Both the position numbers and the translations under genes were made by a program. A DNA stretch of 64,000 nucleotides from the NCBI GenBank assembly GCA_024195265.1, contig JAJLRJ010000003.1, forward strand, positions 26,202,438 through 26,266,437, read 5' to 3'. The first letter of the stretch is position 1; each line of letters opens with the position of its first letter. The DNA comes from Dendrophyllia cribrosa. Lineage: Eukaryota > Cnidaria > Anthozoa > Scleractinia > Dendrophylliidae. The notes below the pieces were generated by a model. The model was given only the letters and a program-made list of their open reading frames with translations. It made no database searches and was not told the DNA's origin. Below are positions 45,801 through 56,927 of the stretch, piece by piece.

Positions 45801-48800
45801 TAATTTACTGAGTCTCTGTATACTACACGAGCGACTCATTTCGTGACACTTAGAAATTTTTCGCGTCAAAGAATACTCCCGTACGGCCAACTTCGATTTG
45901 TTTTCGTACGGAAGTCCAAAATTTTCGACAATTTTCGATTTTATTTTTCACTTTTGTTGGTCCACAATATTAAATGTTCGTTTAGTTTTACGAAGCGCTT
46001 TTGGTAAGCGATGTTGATTTGGCTCAGACTAATTTACCGAGTGTCTGTATACTACGCGAGCGACTCGGCATTTCGTGACACTTAAAAATTTTTCGCGTCA
46101 AAGAATACTCCTGTACGGCCAACTTCGATTTGTCATTCGTACGAAAGTCCAAAACTTTCGGCAATTTTCGATATTATTCTTCACTTTTGTTGCAGACAAG
46201 CTAGATGTTTTATGAAATTGTTGCGTTGCGGCGCGTTGTCGACCCGAAAGGTTCAAATTACAGAAAGCTCAAATTACGTTTGACGTATGCAAATTAAATA
46301 ATGCGTGATGTTCACCTGCGAACGACAGGTCTTTTACAATAGTCTCTGTTTTCTACGCAAAGTGTGCGACGGCAAACGGCAGACAACAAGCTTGTATTTG
46401 TTTTAGTTTCATTCAAGATTTATTTTAGAAACTACAGGCCGAACGTCCGTCGAAAGTTTCGATCACAAAAGCGCGACTATTTCACACAGGACTCAGGACC
46501 GCTTGTTTACGTGAATTAAACTACCTTTACACGTGGTTGTTTTTTCCACAGTTATTGGATTTTAACGGTGGCTTCGGCGATTGTAAACAGTTAAGTAAGG
46601 AAAGGTTACTGGAAAATATTATTGGAAAGCGACAATAAGGATCACTTTCTACAGCCATAAACAGCTTTAAACTCGATCACTATCAAGCCGTTATCTTCGG
46701 TCAAGAAAAATACTAGGAAGAACCGTCCAAAATGTCCAACCTCGGGGAACTCTGAGTGCAGGCAACACTTGGTAATCACACTCCAACCTTCTCTCTGAAA
46801 CTTAAAAAAAATCCTTTGCACGTAGAGTGCATTCACGCACGGTAAGTGTGTTTTTGCACGGTAACTGTGCGTTCGCACGGTAGTTTTTGTTGTCGAATGC
46901 TGACACGGTTCATTATTTAGCTCTTTTGTTTCTTTTGTGTTGCGTAAAACAAAAGAAAATTTTAATGAGGCTGAAGTGCACGGCACGGTTATCGTGTTAA
47001 ATTTCTATCTTTTGTTTTACCGTGCTAACGCACCGTGTGCGTGTCATCACCTTAGTACACGGAATCCTGTGGAGGGTCACAAAATTTATTTTTTTTATTA
47101 GGAGGAGCATTCCTACCCCGCCACTTCCTTTAACATTACAAAGTCTGTTTGCTCAGTCCACACCATCACTGATCTAGAGTAGAATGAAAATACCAAATGT
47201 TAATATTTTATTACACCTTTTTCAGATAACGAAAACAAAGAATGAGTTTTCCACTATTTTTGATCATAGTACCACTTTAAAGGGGCTATGTCGCGAGGAT
47301 GGCGGGTGAGTACTGGGTACTGACAACTTGAAAAACGTCTGGTGGCTTTTTATCAAGTTGGCGGCCATTACTGTCGAATTCACTGCAATCCGTTCCATCC
47401 CGTCGTATTGCGTGGAAGGATAGATCTCAGGTTTACAAATTAGCTAGAGTATTTACTTGGCTAGATGTTTGTTAAATTATTTCTGAGATTTGTTAGTCGT
47501 ACCTTCGAAAAATTCGATGTCTTCCAGTAGTTGTGAAGGTTGGGGAGGAATTTAAAAGCGAAATCGATCGTGTGTTTGTTAACCTCGCGTGGTTCGACAC
47601 GAGTGCAAACGCGATAAAACTTGCCGCGATCCGGGAGGGAACAATAGAAATTTGACATGTGTGACGTCAGGTGACGTCACATGACAGGAACTCATTGCGC
47701 AGACTCACCTTGCGACATAGCCCCTTTAAGTAAGCTTATGATATTTTATTTGTATTGTAACTTAAACCTATCTTCAGATAAACACTTTGGGTAAACATAT
47801 TTGTCATTTGTCACCGAAAAGTGACAATCCTAATTTAAAAGCCTCGGTCAAACGGTGCATGATAGTCGATGATAGTTAGTTTGATCCCAACTATCATCTA
47901 CTATCATTGGCTATCATGCTTAAGATCAAACGGGTGCATGATAGTTGATGATAGATGGTCAAAAGTGACGCGAGCAAAGTAGCGCGAGCTCCTCCTCTGT
48001 CGCCTGCCGCGTTAAAAACATAAGAGTTCTGTGAGCGAAAAAAAAAGCGGCAGCTTGTTTTTTTTTAGAGTTATTGGAGGAATGTACTGATAATTTGATG
48101 GAGTATTGTTCAAAGGGAGGAGCCGAGACAAGAGAATGGATACAGAGAAGAAATGAGAACGCCGAGAACTGGCCGAAAAACTATCATTGACTATCATGCG
48201 CCCGGTCAAACGAACAAAACTATCATCAACTATCATGATGATTTTGAACATGTTCAAAGTGCATGATAGTCGATGATAGCGCGTGATAGTTGATGATAGT
48301 TCGTGTTCAAACGGGAGCGCGAGTTTGAACTATCATCGACTATCATCGACTATCATCGACTATCATGCACCGTTTGACCGGGGCTTAAATTTTGACAATA
48401 TTTTTTTCAACATTTATACCATGAACGGCTTTATAAGCGCGAGGAACTCGATTCCTTTCAAGTTTGTTTTCGATGAAGGCACACAAAAACGTGACTTTTC
48501 ACAGTTTGTTTTTCCACCTTGCTTAAAAAGTCCAGGTTTATAAGGGTCTTATAAAAACAAAAACAAAAATCATACCCGAAGGGCGGTAAAACGTTGTTCA
48601 AATTTTAAGTATATAAAATCAAACGAAAGAATGGGCTACAAAGCACAACTACGTACAAGGCTCTATGACCTAAAATGATGAAAATATCAAGGCTGGTCGG
48701 AGGTTTCACTACTACAGCAGTACACATAAACTATTAACGTACACAAAAAGTGGGAAAAAGTGAGCGATAAAATATAGCTCATCACTTCGCGCACTAAAAG

Positions 48801-51800
48801 TTCTAAAATATGCTTACTTTTTTTCCCGTCGCTTTTTGGACTTCGATTTCCTCCTTCCATAATACGCTCAAATCCTTTAAAATAAAAGCAAGATAAATGT
48901 AACAGTGAACTTATTAAATCTACATATTAAATGTTTTAAGCTTTGGCTTAAGCTTATGTAAGTAGTTTAATTATAGCTTGTTGTTGTGGAATTTGTTGTT
49001 TTGTTGTAATTGGGCTAAAATGAACAACCCGTAATTTAATCCACCGCGATTTTCTATCATATTTTATAAAACCGTAACCGCTAAAAATGCAGAATAAATT
49101 CATGTCTTTATTATCTCTCCAGAATAAAAAACTTATCAAGCAAAACAGCACCATTTTCCACAAAAAAGTCGAAAAAAATACTTGACATGAAAACTCAAGG
49201 AAACAAACACAAAACCGAATCAGTATCAACAAGTTTTTGTCGGCTTTTAAAAGTTATAGGCTTTGAGGAAACATGAAATATTTAACTAAAATAATAATTT
49301 TAGGTAGCCAAACAAATTTACTACCTTTTCCTACCTTTTCAACTCGAAAAAAGGCTTTTCTTGGCAGTAAATCACCCGCGTCGTGATGGCGACGTGAAAA
49401 CAACCCAAATGCCGTCGTGAACGCGACGGCACCGCGGCAGAACGCACTGCGCATGAGTAGAAAACTGAGCATCCGGTGAATTACGCATTTCCGGTGACAT
49501 ACTGTAATCCCATGTAAATGTTGTAGTTAATTTTTTTATCTCAGGTAATTTTTATTTTTCCATTGTTTTTGGGTATGGTAATATATGCTGATGAATTTGA
49601 AACAAAGGAAAAACAAAAATTACCTGAAATAAAAAATGAACTACAACATAAACAACATAAAACTCCCGTACCGCGAAGTTTGAAAACAAAAAGTAAGAGT
49701 TATAAAACAAAGGTAGAGAAAAAGTTTGTTTCGTTGAAAAGTTTTTTCATCGTTCAAGTTTCAAGCGTTTGCACCAAGGGGTTTGGTGTTTGCACCAACA
49801 ACGAAATATGAACAAATAATTTTTGCATGGCATTTTTTCACAAAAAACAAGTCTTCACCCCATCTCGAAATGTATTCATGCACGTACCATAATTTTCTTC
49901 GGTTTTGGTCCTTTCATCATTGCGTTTAGAAAATCTAGGTCTGTTGGTTCATGCAGAAGTGTTGTTTTATGCTGTTCGCATCGATGTTGACTGGTAGTTT
50001 AACGGACCGGAAGTGCTTGAAGTTTACGCATGCGCAAACGTTCTGCCGCGGTGTCGAACGCGACGCGACCTTGACCCGAGAACGTGAACGTAAGGACCGG
50101 AAGTCAGGTCCAGACTATTCCGCGCGGTGTCGCGTCCTCATTCCACGTCGCGTTGTCTTTGCTAAATCTGTCTAATAGACAGATTTAGCAAAGACAACGC
50201 GACGTGAAATGAGGACGCGACACCGCGCGGAATAGTCTGGACCCGACTTCCGGTCCTTACGTTCACGTTCTCGGGTCAAGGTCGCGTCGCGTTCACGACG
50301 GCATTTGGGTTGTTTTCACGTCGCCATCACGACGCGGGTGATTTACTGCCAAGAAAAGGCTTTTTACGAGTTGAAAAGGTAGGAAAAGGTAGGAAAATTT
50401 ATTTGGCTACCTAAAATTATCATTTTAGTTAAATATTTCATTTGTCCTCCAAGCCTATAACTTTTAAAAGCCGACAAAAACTTGTTGATACTGATTCGGT
50501 TTTGTGTTTGTTTCCTTGAGTATTCATGTCAAGTATTTTTTTTTTTCGACTTTTTGTGGAAGAATGGTGCTGTTTTGCTTGATAAGTTTTTTATTCTGGA
50601 GAGATAATAAAGGCATGAATTTATTCTGCATTTTTAGCGGTTACGGTTTTATAAAATATGATAGAAAATCGCGGTGGATTAAATTACGGGGTTGTTCATT
50701 TTAGCCCAATTACAACAAAACAACAAATTCAACAACAACACGCTATAATTAAACTACTAACATAAGCTTAAGCCAAAGCTTAAAACGTTTTTTATATGTA
50801 GATTTAATAAGTTCACTGTTACATTTATCTTGCTTTTAAAAAGCGACAGGAAAAAAAGTAAGCATATTTTAGAACTTTTAGTGCGCGAAGTGATGAGCTA
50901 TATTTTATCGCTCACTTTTTCCCATTTTTTGTGTACGTTAATAGTTTATGTGTACTGCTGTAGAAGTGAAACCTCCTACCAGCCTTGATATTTACACCAT
51001 TTTAGGTCATAGAGCCTTGTACGTAGTTGTGATTTGTAGCCCATTCTTTCGTTTGATTTATGCTTAATTTGATCGGGTCGCAAGTATAAATACTCGGTAA
51101 CAAAGTTTTACCGCCCTTCGGGTATGAATTTTTTGTTTTGTTTTTATAAACCTCGACTTTTTAGGCAAGGTGGAAAAACAAACTGTGAAAAGTCACATTT
51201 TGTGTGCTTTTCATACGACATCGAAAACAAACTTGAAAGAAATCGACAATATTCCTCGCGCTTATAAAGCCGTTCATGGTATAAATATGTTGAAAAAAAA
51301 TATATTGTCAAAATTAAAATTAGGATCGTCACTTTTCAGTGACAAACGACAAATGTGGCCCGGTTCAGACGCCGAACTTTTCATGAGCCGAACCTAATAC
51401 TTTGAATTAAGTACATGAAAAGTTCGGCGTCTGAATCAGTTAAGAACGGCTATTTGAATTTGGAACGGCTCAGCCGTTCTTTCCGCCTGGCTCAGCCGGG
51501 AATTTCGGCTTTGGAACGGCTTTGATTCAGACGCCGAACTTTTCATGAGCCGAACCTAATGCATAAATTATTATAACGACTGGTGCGTGTTCTGGCATCT
51601 TTGCCTGAAAATCGCTGACCTTTCGATTTGTTTCTCTTCAAACTGAATTAAGTTCGGCTAATTAAGTTCGGCGTCTGAATCAACAGGCGTACTTTTGTTA
51701 ATTTGGGTCGGTCCAAATTCGAATTAAGTTCGGCTCATGAAAAGTTCGGCGTCTGAACCGGGCCTGTGTTTACCCAAAGTGTTTATCTGAAGCTTACTTT

Positions 51801-54800
51801 ATAAAGTGTTACTATGATCAAAAATCGTGGAAAACTCATTTTTTGTTTTCGTTATCTGAAAAAGGTGTAATAAATTATTGACATTTGGTATTTTCATTCT
51901 ACTCTAGATCAGTGATGGTGCGGACCGTGGCGGGGAAGGAGTGTTCATCAGTAAACCCGGAGGCGGGGAAAGGGGCATTGCATGGCAGGGTGTGGCAAGC
52001 AAATTGAACAGTTCGCCACAGTTCTGTGTCAATGCCCGAGCTGTAAAAAGATCAGTTTAATAAAAATTCATGTCCCAGTTTTCAAGTCGGTGTCGATGTG
52101 AACAAATGAGATATCCTGTGGGATTTGCAAATTATCAAAAAGCAACTGCAGATCGACATTCAGCATCTTCCCAATTGTCGATGTCAAAGCGCCCAAACTT
52201 AGAATAGGAAAGGACTGACTAACCAAACGGACAACGTTCTACAACGGCTCATTTCAAAGTCTGAGGACTGTTGTCTTTCGTGCGAAATTAATAACATATT
52301 TTTTTTTATATTTTCCTTTTCCATTTATCTATCAACAGACTAAAAATACACGTAATGGAGACAGTGGATTGTTCGGGAAACAAATCGAATTCGAAAACAT
52401 AATCGACGTCGCTGTCCGCCTTGTTTTCAGCTTGCTAAATCCCTTTTACCCGCAACGCGACGGCGTTGTCGACCCAGTCTTAATCTGTCACTCCTTGTGC
52501 GCGCGCCGTCCTCATCTCACGTCACGTTGTCTTTGCTAAATCTGTCTAATGTAACGAGAACGACGCGCTCAACCAATCACGAGTAAGAAATTTTGATGTT
52601 CGACAAAACAGGAGCGATTAATTTTTCCCTCAATTAAGAAAATATGCCCTCTTCGTCAGCCAATCAGCATTCAGTAACTTTTTCCTCTATATTATAAAAA
52701 GCAAGAAACAGGAATCCCTTACTTGAGATACAGCACAGTCTTAAGCGTTAGCTTTTAGCAACCTAAGTAAGTCTACTTTACATTCATTTCCTCTGCCGCT
52801 ATTTTTAAAATTCTCGTGTCCCACTTAAACGATCCCTCAATCTTTTGTTCTTGTGCAGGAACCCCACAGTATCTGGTGAGGACAATTGACTTGCTATATT
52901 TCATACAATCTCGAGCTAGAATTGAAGGCTCTTATTATGTGGTATATGCTTGTGTTTTTCTAAATACACGTACGGTTCGCTATTTTTTGAAAATTGAACG
53001 ACTTCAAACGCAAAGAAAAAACAGTTCATTACTTTCAAAATGTAAGGTTCGGAAAACGGCAAACGGCATCTCTCTTTTCATAGAAAAAGAAATAGAGAAG
53101 CAGACGTTTGTCGTAAACCCGATAATTAAACCGACCCTCCCCCTGGCCGGCTCTAAGATATTTTACGTCACAGTACAGTGGAAGGGATAACCATGGGCTA
53201 TAGAAAAAGCGCATTTCGACTAAGTAAAGTTTTATTTATCTAAAAAAACTTACACTGCTCAAATTAAGTATTTCTGTGTATTTTTATGGTTGTGTCGCTC
53301 CATAATTATATCTGAAGACAAACCCTTCAAAACATTCCATTCAATTCAGAAAAAAAGTGCCAGCATTCGTAAAGTGTTGGTAACGAAGCGTTTTTTTATC
53401 GAATTCGAGACACGGGCGCTAAGCGCTCGGTATTTACTCAAAAAAATCATTTCGTGGGAAAAGGTTCGGCCGTTGCCAAAAAATCTAGGCTATTGGCCAA
53501 TCGTTGGGCAGAAAAGACAATGGCAACTGTTCTTGAAACTCGTCTTCAGCTGGTAAGAGCAAAAAGTAATGCCCAGTCCTCTACTAGTACTGCTAGTTAT
53601 AAAACAAAAAGACGACTCTCTCACTGGGATGATCGTGGCGAAAATGTCACCGGAAGATGTTTTTTCCCTATTATTAAAGGACAGAATTAAAAATCCACCG
53701 GGTTTCTTCTGCATCTAGACCTGTTGTCTCGTTTTCTTTGCGGCTTTGTTGCTTTTCGGCTCTTTCATCCACGCTGAACCACAAAGTAAATAAGTTTGAA
53801 TTTTCGCTCAAGTTACAATACCACAAATGAAAGCAAAGGAAAAAAACATGCTGTTCTTACCTCAAATTATCCAACTTTTCCATAGAATAATGGCCTATTC
53901 GGTTTTTTTTTCGCGAAGTTCTTGTTTGTTTATTGGCAAACTTTTAGCAAGAACTAAAAGCAACCACGACGGCGACGGCAGTGAGAATGACACAAAACAA
54001 TAGGTTTAATGAGCGAAAACATTTATTTGCCGTTCCGTGCAAAACAACGGCTGCGGCCGCACTAGAGTAGTTTACCCGGTTATTTGCAATTAACTAATTA
54101 AAATTAACTGGTTTAACAAAATTCCTGATGCGGCCGCGTATTTTTGGCGTTCACCGAATTTTAACCGTGTTAGCGGTTCCCATGGAAAATAATTAAAGAA
54201 CAATAGATTTTTTTAACCGGGTTAAGTTTATTTAAACCACCTCGCAAGGTAGTTTAGTGTAGGTTAACTTTCCCGTTTCGCTTACGAGGTAATTTTTGGC
54301 TTCCTGTTGAATTCAAACACCTTCGTAGGGACGACTTTCAATTTCAAATAGAGAAAGGAAAACCGTCGTGTGTTTATGTTCTCCACAAAACCTATAGTTT
54401 GATCATTTCACGATGTTGTTTTGCAGGGAATAACAATGTGTAAAATGCACGTGCAAAGGCATTGTTTTCGCTCATTAATCGTATTGTTTTGTGCAGCTCT
54501 CGCCACAAATGATAACTGATCTCTCACGTTAAAAGTTCAACCTTCTGAAGTGCGGCCGCTCAGAAAAATAAACTCGGTTATTTCACTTTTCACCGAGTTA
54601 TTTTAACCGGGTTACTAAAAAAATAACCCAGTTAACTCACCAAGTGCGGCCGCAGCCAACAACGTCAAATGATCAAATTATAGGTTTTGTGGAGAAAGTG
54701 AACATACGACGGTTAAGTTAAAAGCCATCCGAACAAATTCAGCTCCTGGACAATCCAGTCACATAACATTAGACAAACTAAACAAATTGGGACAACTGGA

Positions 54801-55668
54801 ACGCAGTTTAAAATAGCGCGAATTATTTTTTTGAAGTGACGTTTTCCTTGGGCCGGCGCTGCCGTCGTCGTTGCTCAAACTCTCTCAAATATTTTTGGAA
54901 AATCAAAACCGGCTTCACTCCAATTTAGACCCCCAGGACTGGCTACCTTTTGCTTTCATGTATGGAGATGGCCATGGATGCGTCTTTATACGAGCTTCGC
55001 ACGACGGTTCTGACTTGTTTCCTGCCCAGTGGGTTTTATGAGTTAACACCGAGTGCTTAGCGCCCGCGCCTCGGATTCGAAAAAAAACGCTTGTTTACCA
55101 AGACTTTGCTAATGCGGCGATATTTATGAATCGAATGCGTTGTTTTAGAAACGACCTTAAAAGACACAGGACTACTGAAATGTGAGTAATTTAAGTTCAT
55201 TTCAGATAAATTAAACTTTATTCAGTCGAAATGCAGTTTTCTCATAGCCCATGGGATAACACAGATCGCACTAGAAAATTACTATATTCATGATTACGTC
55301 CTTTTTAAATTTACACAGGAGCAGAAAACGTCATACCAATAGTAATGGGAGGAACAAACTACAACAAACTTGCAATTCCTGCTTCTTACATCAATGTGAT
55401 GGATTTTAAGACTGTGAAACATCTTGCAGACTATCTCCACTACCTTGACAAGAACAGCACAGCATACAATGAGTATTTCAAGTGGAGGCAAATATACCGA
55501 ACAATTCCGATTCCGTTTTACTGTTCATTTTGTGAAGCTGTTAGCTCTAACACTCGTCTCAAACGAACAAAAGATCTTACAGACTTTTGGATTACACAAA
55601 GTAAATGCAATGAGAAAGATCAAATTGTGTTTAACATGTGGAGTCGCAGATCAGCTTTGGGTTATTAA
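42825..55668 (+). CDS. Alpha-1,3-fucosyltransferase-like protein, GT10 family (copy 3, giant intron)
   Basis: Exon 1 is 42825-43704 and exon 2 is 55319-55668; the donor GTAAGC and acceptor TTACACAG join in the same glycine codon as in copies 1 and 2, giving about 409 residues. A short N-terminus with KKRR precedes the signal anchor (CLVLVVLLTFLIIL). GT10 motifs: QESPMLTP, TYRSDSDF, YKFYLSLENALCEDYITEKY, VIPIVMGGTNY and VMDF. The usual PYG after the DSD block is SYG. Exon 2 is 350 bp against 443 bp in the other two. It stops after FNMWSRRSALGY, so the C-terminal hydrophobic helix of copies 1 and 2 is absent; repeat X sequence starts 25 bp later. The 11.6 kb intron holds a 7.7 kb palindromic element and a 2.1 kb TIR element. 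If splicing across these fails, exon 1 and exon 2 may be separate remnants. Confidence 0.75.
43705..44884. other. Intron start, no other feature
   Basis: AT-rich intron with no recognised gene. The ORFs at 44093 and 44460 have no family signature. A short direct duplication (ACCTTTCAGACTTTT) lies at about 44161-44200. Confidence 0.4.
45228..45362. repeat. Minisatellite TTGACACGGTAAAGC
   Basis: About five imperfect copies, with a period near 24 bp, of CTTGACACGGTAAAGCTTTG. Related CACGGTA strings recur at 46840-46890 near the opposite end of the nested element. Confidence 0.8.
45640..46190. repeat. Tandem repeat of about 232 bp, 2.4 copies
   Basis: The string TCCAAAACTTTCG recurs at about 45684, 45913 (TCCAAAATTTTCG) and 46147. 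Matching blocks between the first two are ATGTTCGTTTAG, GCGATGTTGATTTGGCTCAG and TTTTTCGCGTCAAAGAATAC. It has no ORF of note. Confidence 0.85.
47281..47725. mobile_element. 445 bp MITE with TTAA target
   Basis: The ends AGGGGCTATGTCGCGAGG and AGGGGCTATGTCGCAAGG (read inward) are flanked by TTAA (47277-47280 and 47726-47729). The opposite palindrome arm near 51797 lacks it. A TTAA target is typical of piggyBac and Kolobok. Confidence 0.85.
47839..48385. mobile_element. 547 bp MITE with CATGATAGT repeats
   Basis: The ends AAGCCTCGGTCAAACGGTGC and AGCCCCGGTCAAACGGTGCA run into many CATGATAGTYGATGATAGT copies in both orientations. TAA lies on both sides, and the opposite arm near 51320 is an empty site. 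The tips match those of the 23.9-29.3 kb element. Confidence 0.8.
50056..50294. repeat. Near-perfect 239 bp hairpin of back-to-back element ends
   Basis: Arms of about 117 bp meet at CTGTCTAATAGACAG, with only about two mismatches. From the centre outward each arm begins GACAGATTTAGCAAAGACAA, the same as the outer ends of the 7.66 kb element. Two element ends therefore sit head to head with TAATA between them. Confidence 0.9.
51357..51764. mobile_element. 408 bp MITE with GGCCCGGTTCAGACGCCGAA ends
   Basis: Inverted ends are flanked by TGT (51354-51356 and 51765-51767). AGTTCGGCGTCTGAA and TTCATGAGCCGAACCTAAT recur several times inside. The left palindrome arm near 47790 has the uninterrupted sequence. 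Confidence 0.85.
52547..53190. other. No recognised gene; 124-codon ORF
   Basis: The ORF at 52816-53190 has no family signature and no clear start context. Its end runs into the GATAA duplication of the next element. It is noted but not supported as a gene. Confidence 0.3.
53950..54870. mobile_element. MITE with GACGGCGACGGCAG-type ends
   Basis: The left end (AGCAACCACGACGGCGACGG) is the approximate complement of the right end near 54858-54877. A further MITE, at 54049-54657, is inserted in it at AACAAC. The body carries CACAAAACAATAGGTTTAATG and CTATAGGTTTTGTGGAGA-like blocks. Confidence 0.6.
54049..54657. mobile_element. 609 bp MITE with GCGGCCGC in its ends
   Basis: The ends GGCTGCGGCCGCACTAGAG and GGCTGCGGCCGCACTTGG are flanked by AACAAC (54043-54048 and 54658-54663). 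Four copies of the rare octamer GCGGCCGC occur (about 54053, 54131, 54552 and 54644). The middle (about 54363-54505) holds an inverted copy of the flanking host sequence without the insertion. Confidence 0.85.
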
Positions 55669-55692
55669 ATCGGGCTGCTGTAAATAGCCGCT

Positions 55693-55950
55693 CGATTTTA
55701 TAGCGGAGCTCTGCGGGCCGAAGGCCCGCGCGTAGCCCCATACTCATGGAACTAAACCTATGCCCGTCATTTTTCATGGTCATGGCTAGCGGAATGCTTC
55801 GCAGGCGCGTCGCGCAGGGCTAGATCACGGGTGCGTATGACGTCGCAAAACATGCGCGTATGACGCCACACAACATCCGGGATCTTAGCAATTTTGAAAC
55901 CAATGCGAGGCTTCGTTTTTCGCGCGCTTCCCGCGGCTACAAACAGGGCA
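55693..55950 (+). mobile_element. Repeat X head fragment
   Basis: Starts ATAGCGGAGCTCTGCGGGCC and follows the X head through the GACGTCGCAAAACATGCGCG region, then diverges. It lies 25 bp after the fucosyltransferase 3 stop. Confidence 0.65.
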
Positions 55951-56607
55951 GTTGGCAAACGCTTGCCTCCGCGCCAGTTAGGAAACCAACACAACCCGTC
56001 CTCGTCACTGGAAAAAGTTAAACCACGGAGAAAGAGAAACAAGACACGCCAATTCCTGATGCAAAGAAAACGGACCCTAAAACTCGCGAACGTTCCAAAT
56101 ATGACGGCGAACAACCTTTGCCGAAGAGGAAAAACACTGGACATCGGACAAACAAACATAAACAGAAAAGCAAGTAACTGTCTAAATGTCGATTTGCAAA
56201 AATTGTTTAGTTATTAAGCTATAAGCTTAAGTTATGTAATTTTACCAGAAGAATTTTCTCCAAGTTTTTGCATTCAGAGCTAAATTTACAACTTTGAACC
56301 TCCATGGTTTTGGCAATGAAGCCAAACAACGTTCTGTTTTTGATTTTGCGAAAAATTCCCGTTCTGATTTTATTTGTTTACAAGAAACTTTAGGGACAAG
56401 ACAAAATGCGATAAATTCTCTGACAGTTAAACGGCGCGGTATAAGTTTCTGGTCGCCCGCTCTTGGTAAACAAGGCGCCGTTGCCGTTCTTGTCGCTGAA
56501 AATACTGATTTCAAATGTTTACAATGGAAAAAAGATTCTTCTGGTAGAATAGTCCAGTTTCGAATTCGCTATGGCCGCTGAATGAAAGCATTGAAGACGC
56601 ATTTTTA

Positions 56608-56754
56608 CAGGGTTAGCCTCAATCTGAAGTGATAAATTCACAAATTCAGGCGAGAAGATGACCTGTTTAGAGCTGTCTATTGTTTAATTTTCAAATTTCA
56701 CGCACCTTCTGCCGGTATTTGTGAATATTTTACATCAGGTCGAGTCTAACCCTG
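56608..56754. mobile_element. 147 bp TA-target MITE in the LINE
   Basis: The ends CAGGGTTAGCCTCAATCTGA and CAGGGTTAGACTCGACCTGA (read inward) are flanked by TA (56606-56607 and 56755-56756). CAG tips and TA targets fit pogo-like MITEs. Confidence 0.75.
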
Positions 56755-56927
56755 TATCAATGTGTCATTGGTGTTTGAATTCAGCGGTAATTTTAAATAC
56801 GAAAATGGCTTATTGTTGGTGTTTTAACTGAACTCGACGACACGAAAATTAATTTGGTTAATAAGCTTACTTATGCACCCACGAATCCAAGTGAACGTAA
56901 ATGCTTTTATGATACAATTCATTAATA

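Larger units (their letters stand above)
45057..47080. mobile_element. 2 kb TIR element nested in the left arm
   Basis: The ends GTGACCCTCCACAGGATTTC and a near complement continue inverted through TACTAAGGTGATGACACGCA. The flanks share TAGGAGGAG-like sequence, and the right arm of the host lacks it. The interior carries short CACGGTAA repeats and a 232 bp tandem repeat. No recognisable protein is present. Confidence 0.75.
44885..52546. mobile_element. 7.66 kb palindromic TIR element
   Basis: The ends GACAAATTTAGCAAGGACAA (left) and GACAGATTTAGCAAAGACAA (right, read inward) are flanked by TA at 44883-44884 and 52547-52548. The next 150 bp also match inverted. The arms then continue as 47100-49430 against 50295-51960, so nearly the whole element folds back, with a centre near 49.7 kb. 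Later insertions sit in one arm only. No transposase is recognised. TA flanks suggest a Tc1/mariner-like target. Confidence 0.75.
53191..55254. mobile_element. 2.06 kb TIR element with GATAA duplication
   Basis: The ends CCATGGGCTATAGAAAAAGC and CCATGGGCTATGAGAAAACT (read inward) are flanked by GATAA (53186-53190 and 55255-55259). Inverted similarity continues inside, for example around 53380-53440 against 55020-55085. A Lys/Arg-rich ORF at 53454-53690 (RLLANRWAEKTMATVLETR) is not recognised. It ends 64 bp before exon 2 of fucosyltransferase 3. Confidence 0.75.

Noticed and set aside
50166..50184. Hairpins as transcription terminators
   Set aside because: Stem-loops here are transposon ends; rho-independent terminators are not expected in an animal genome.
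55894..56217. 107-codon basic ORF as a host gene
   Set aside because: It runs from repeat X into the LINE region and is better explained as repeat or LINE 5' sequence.
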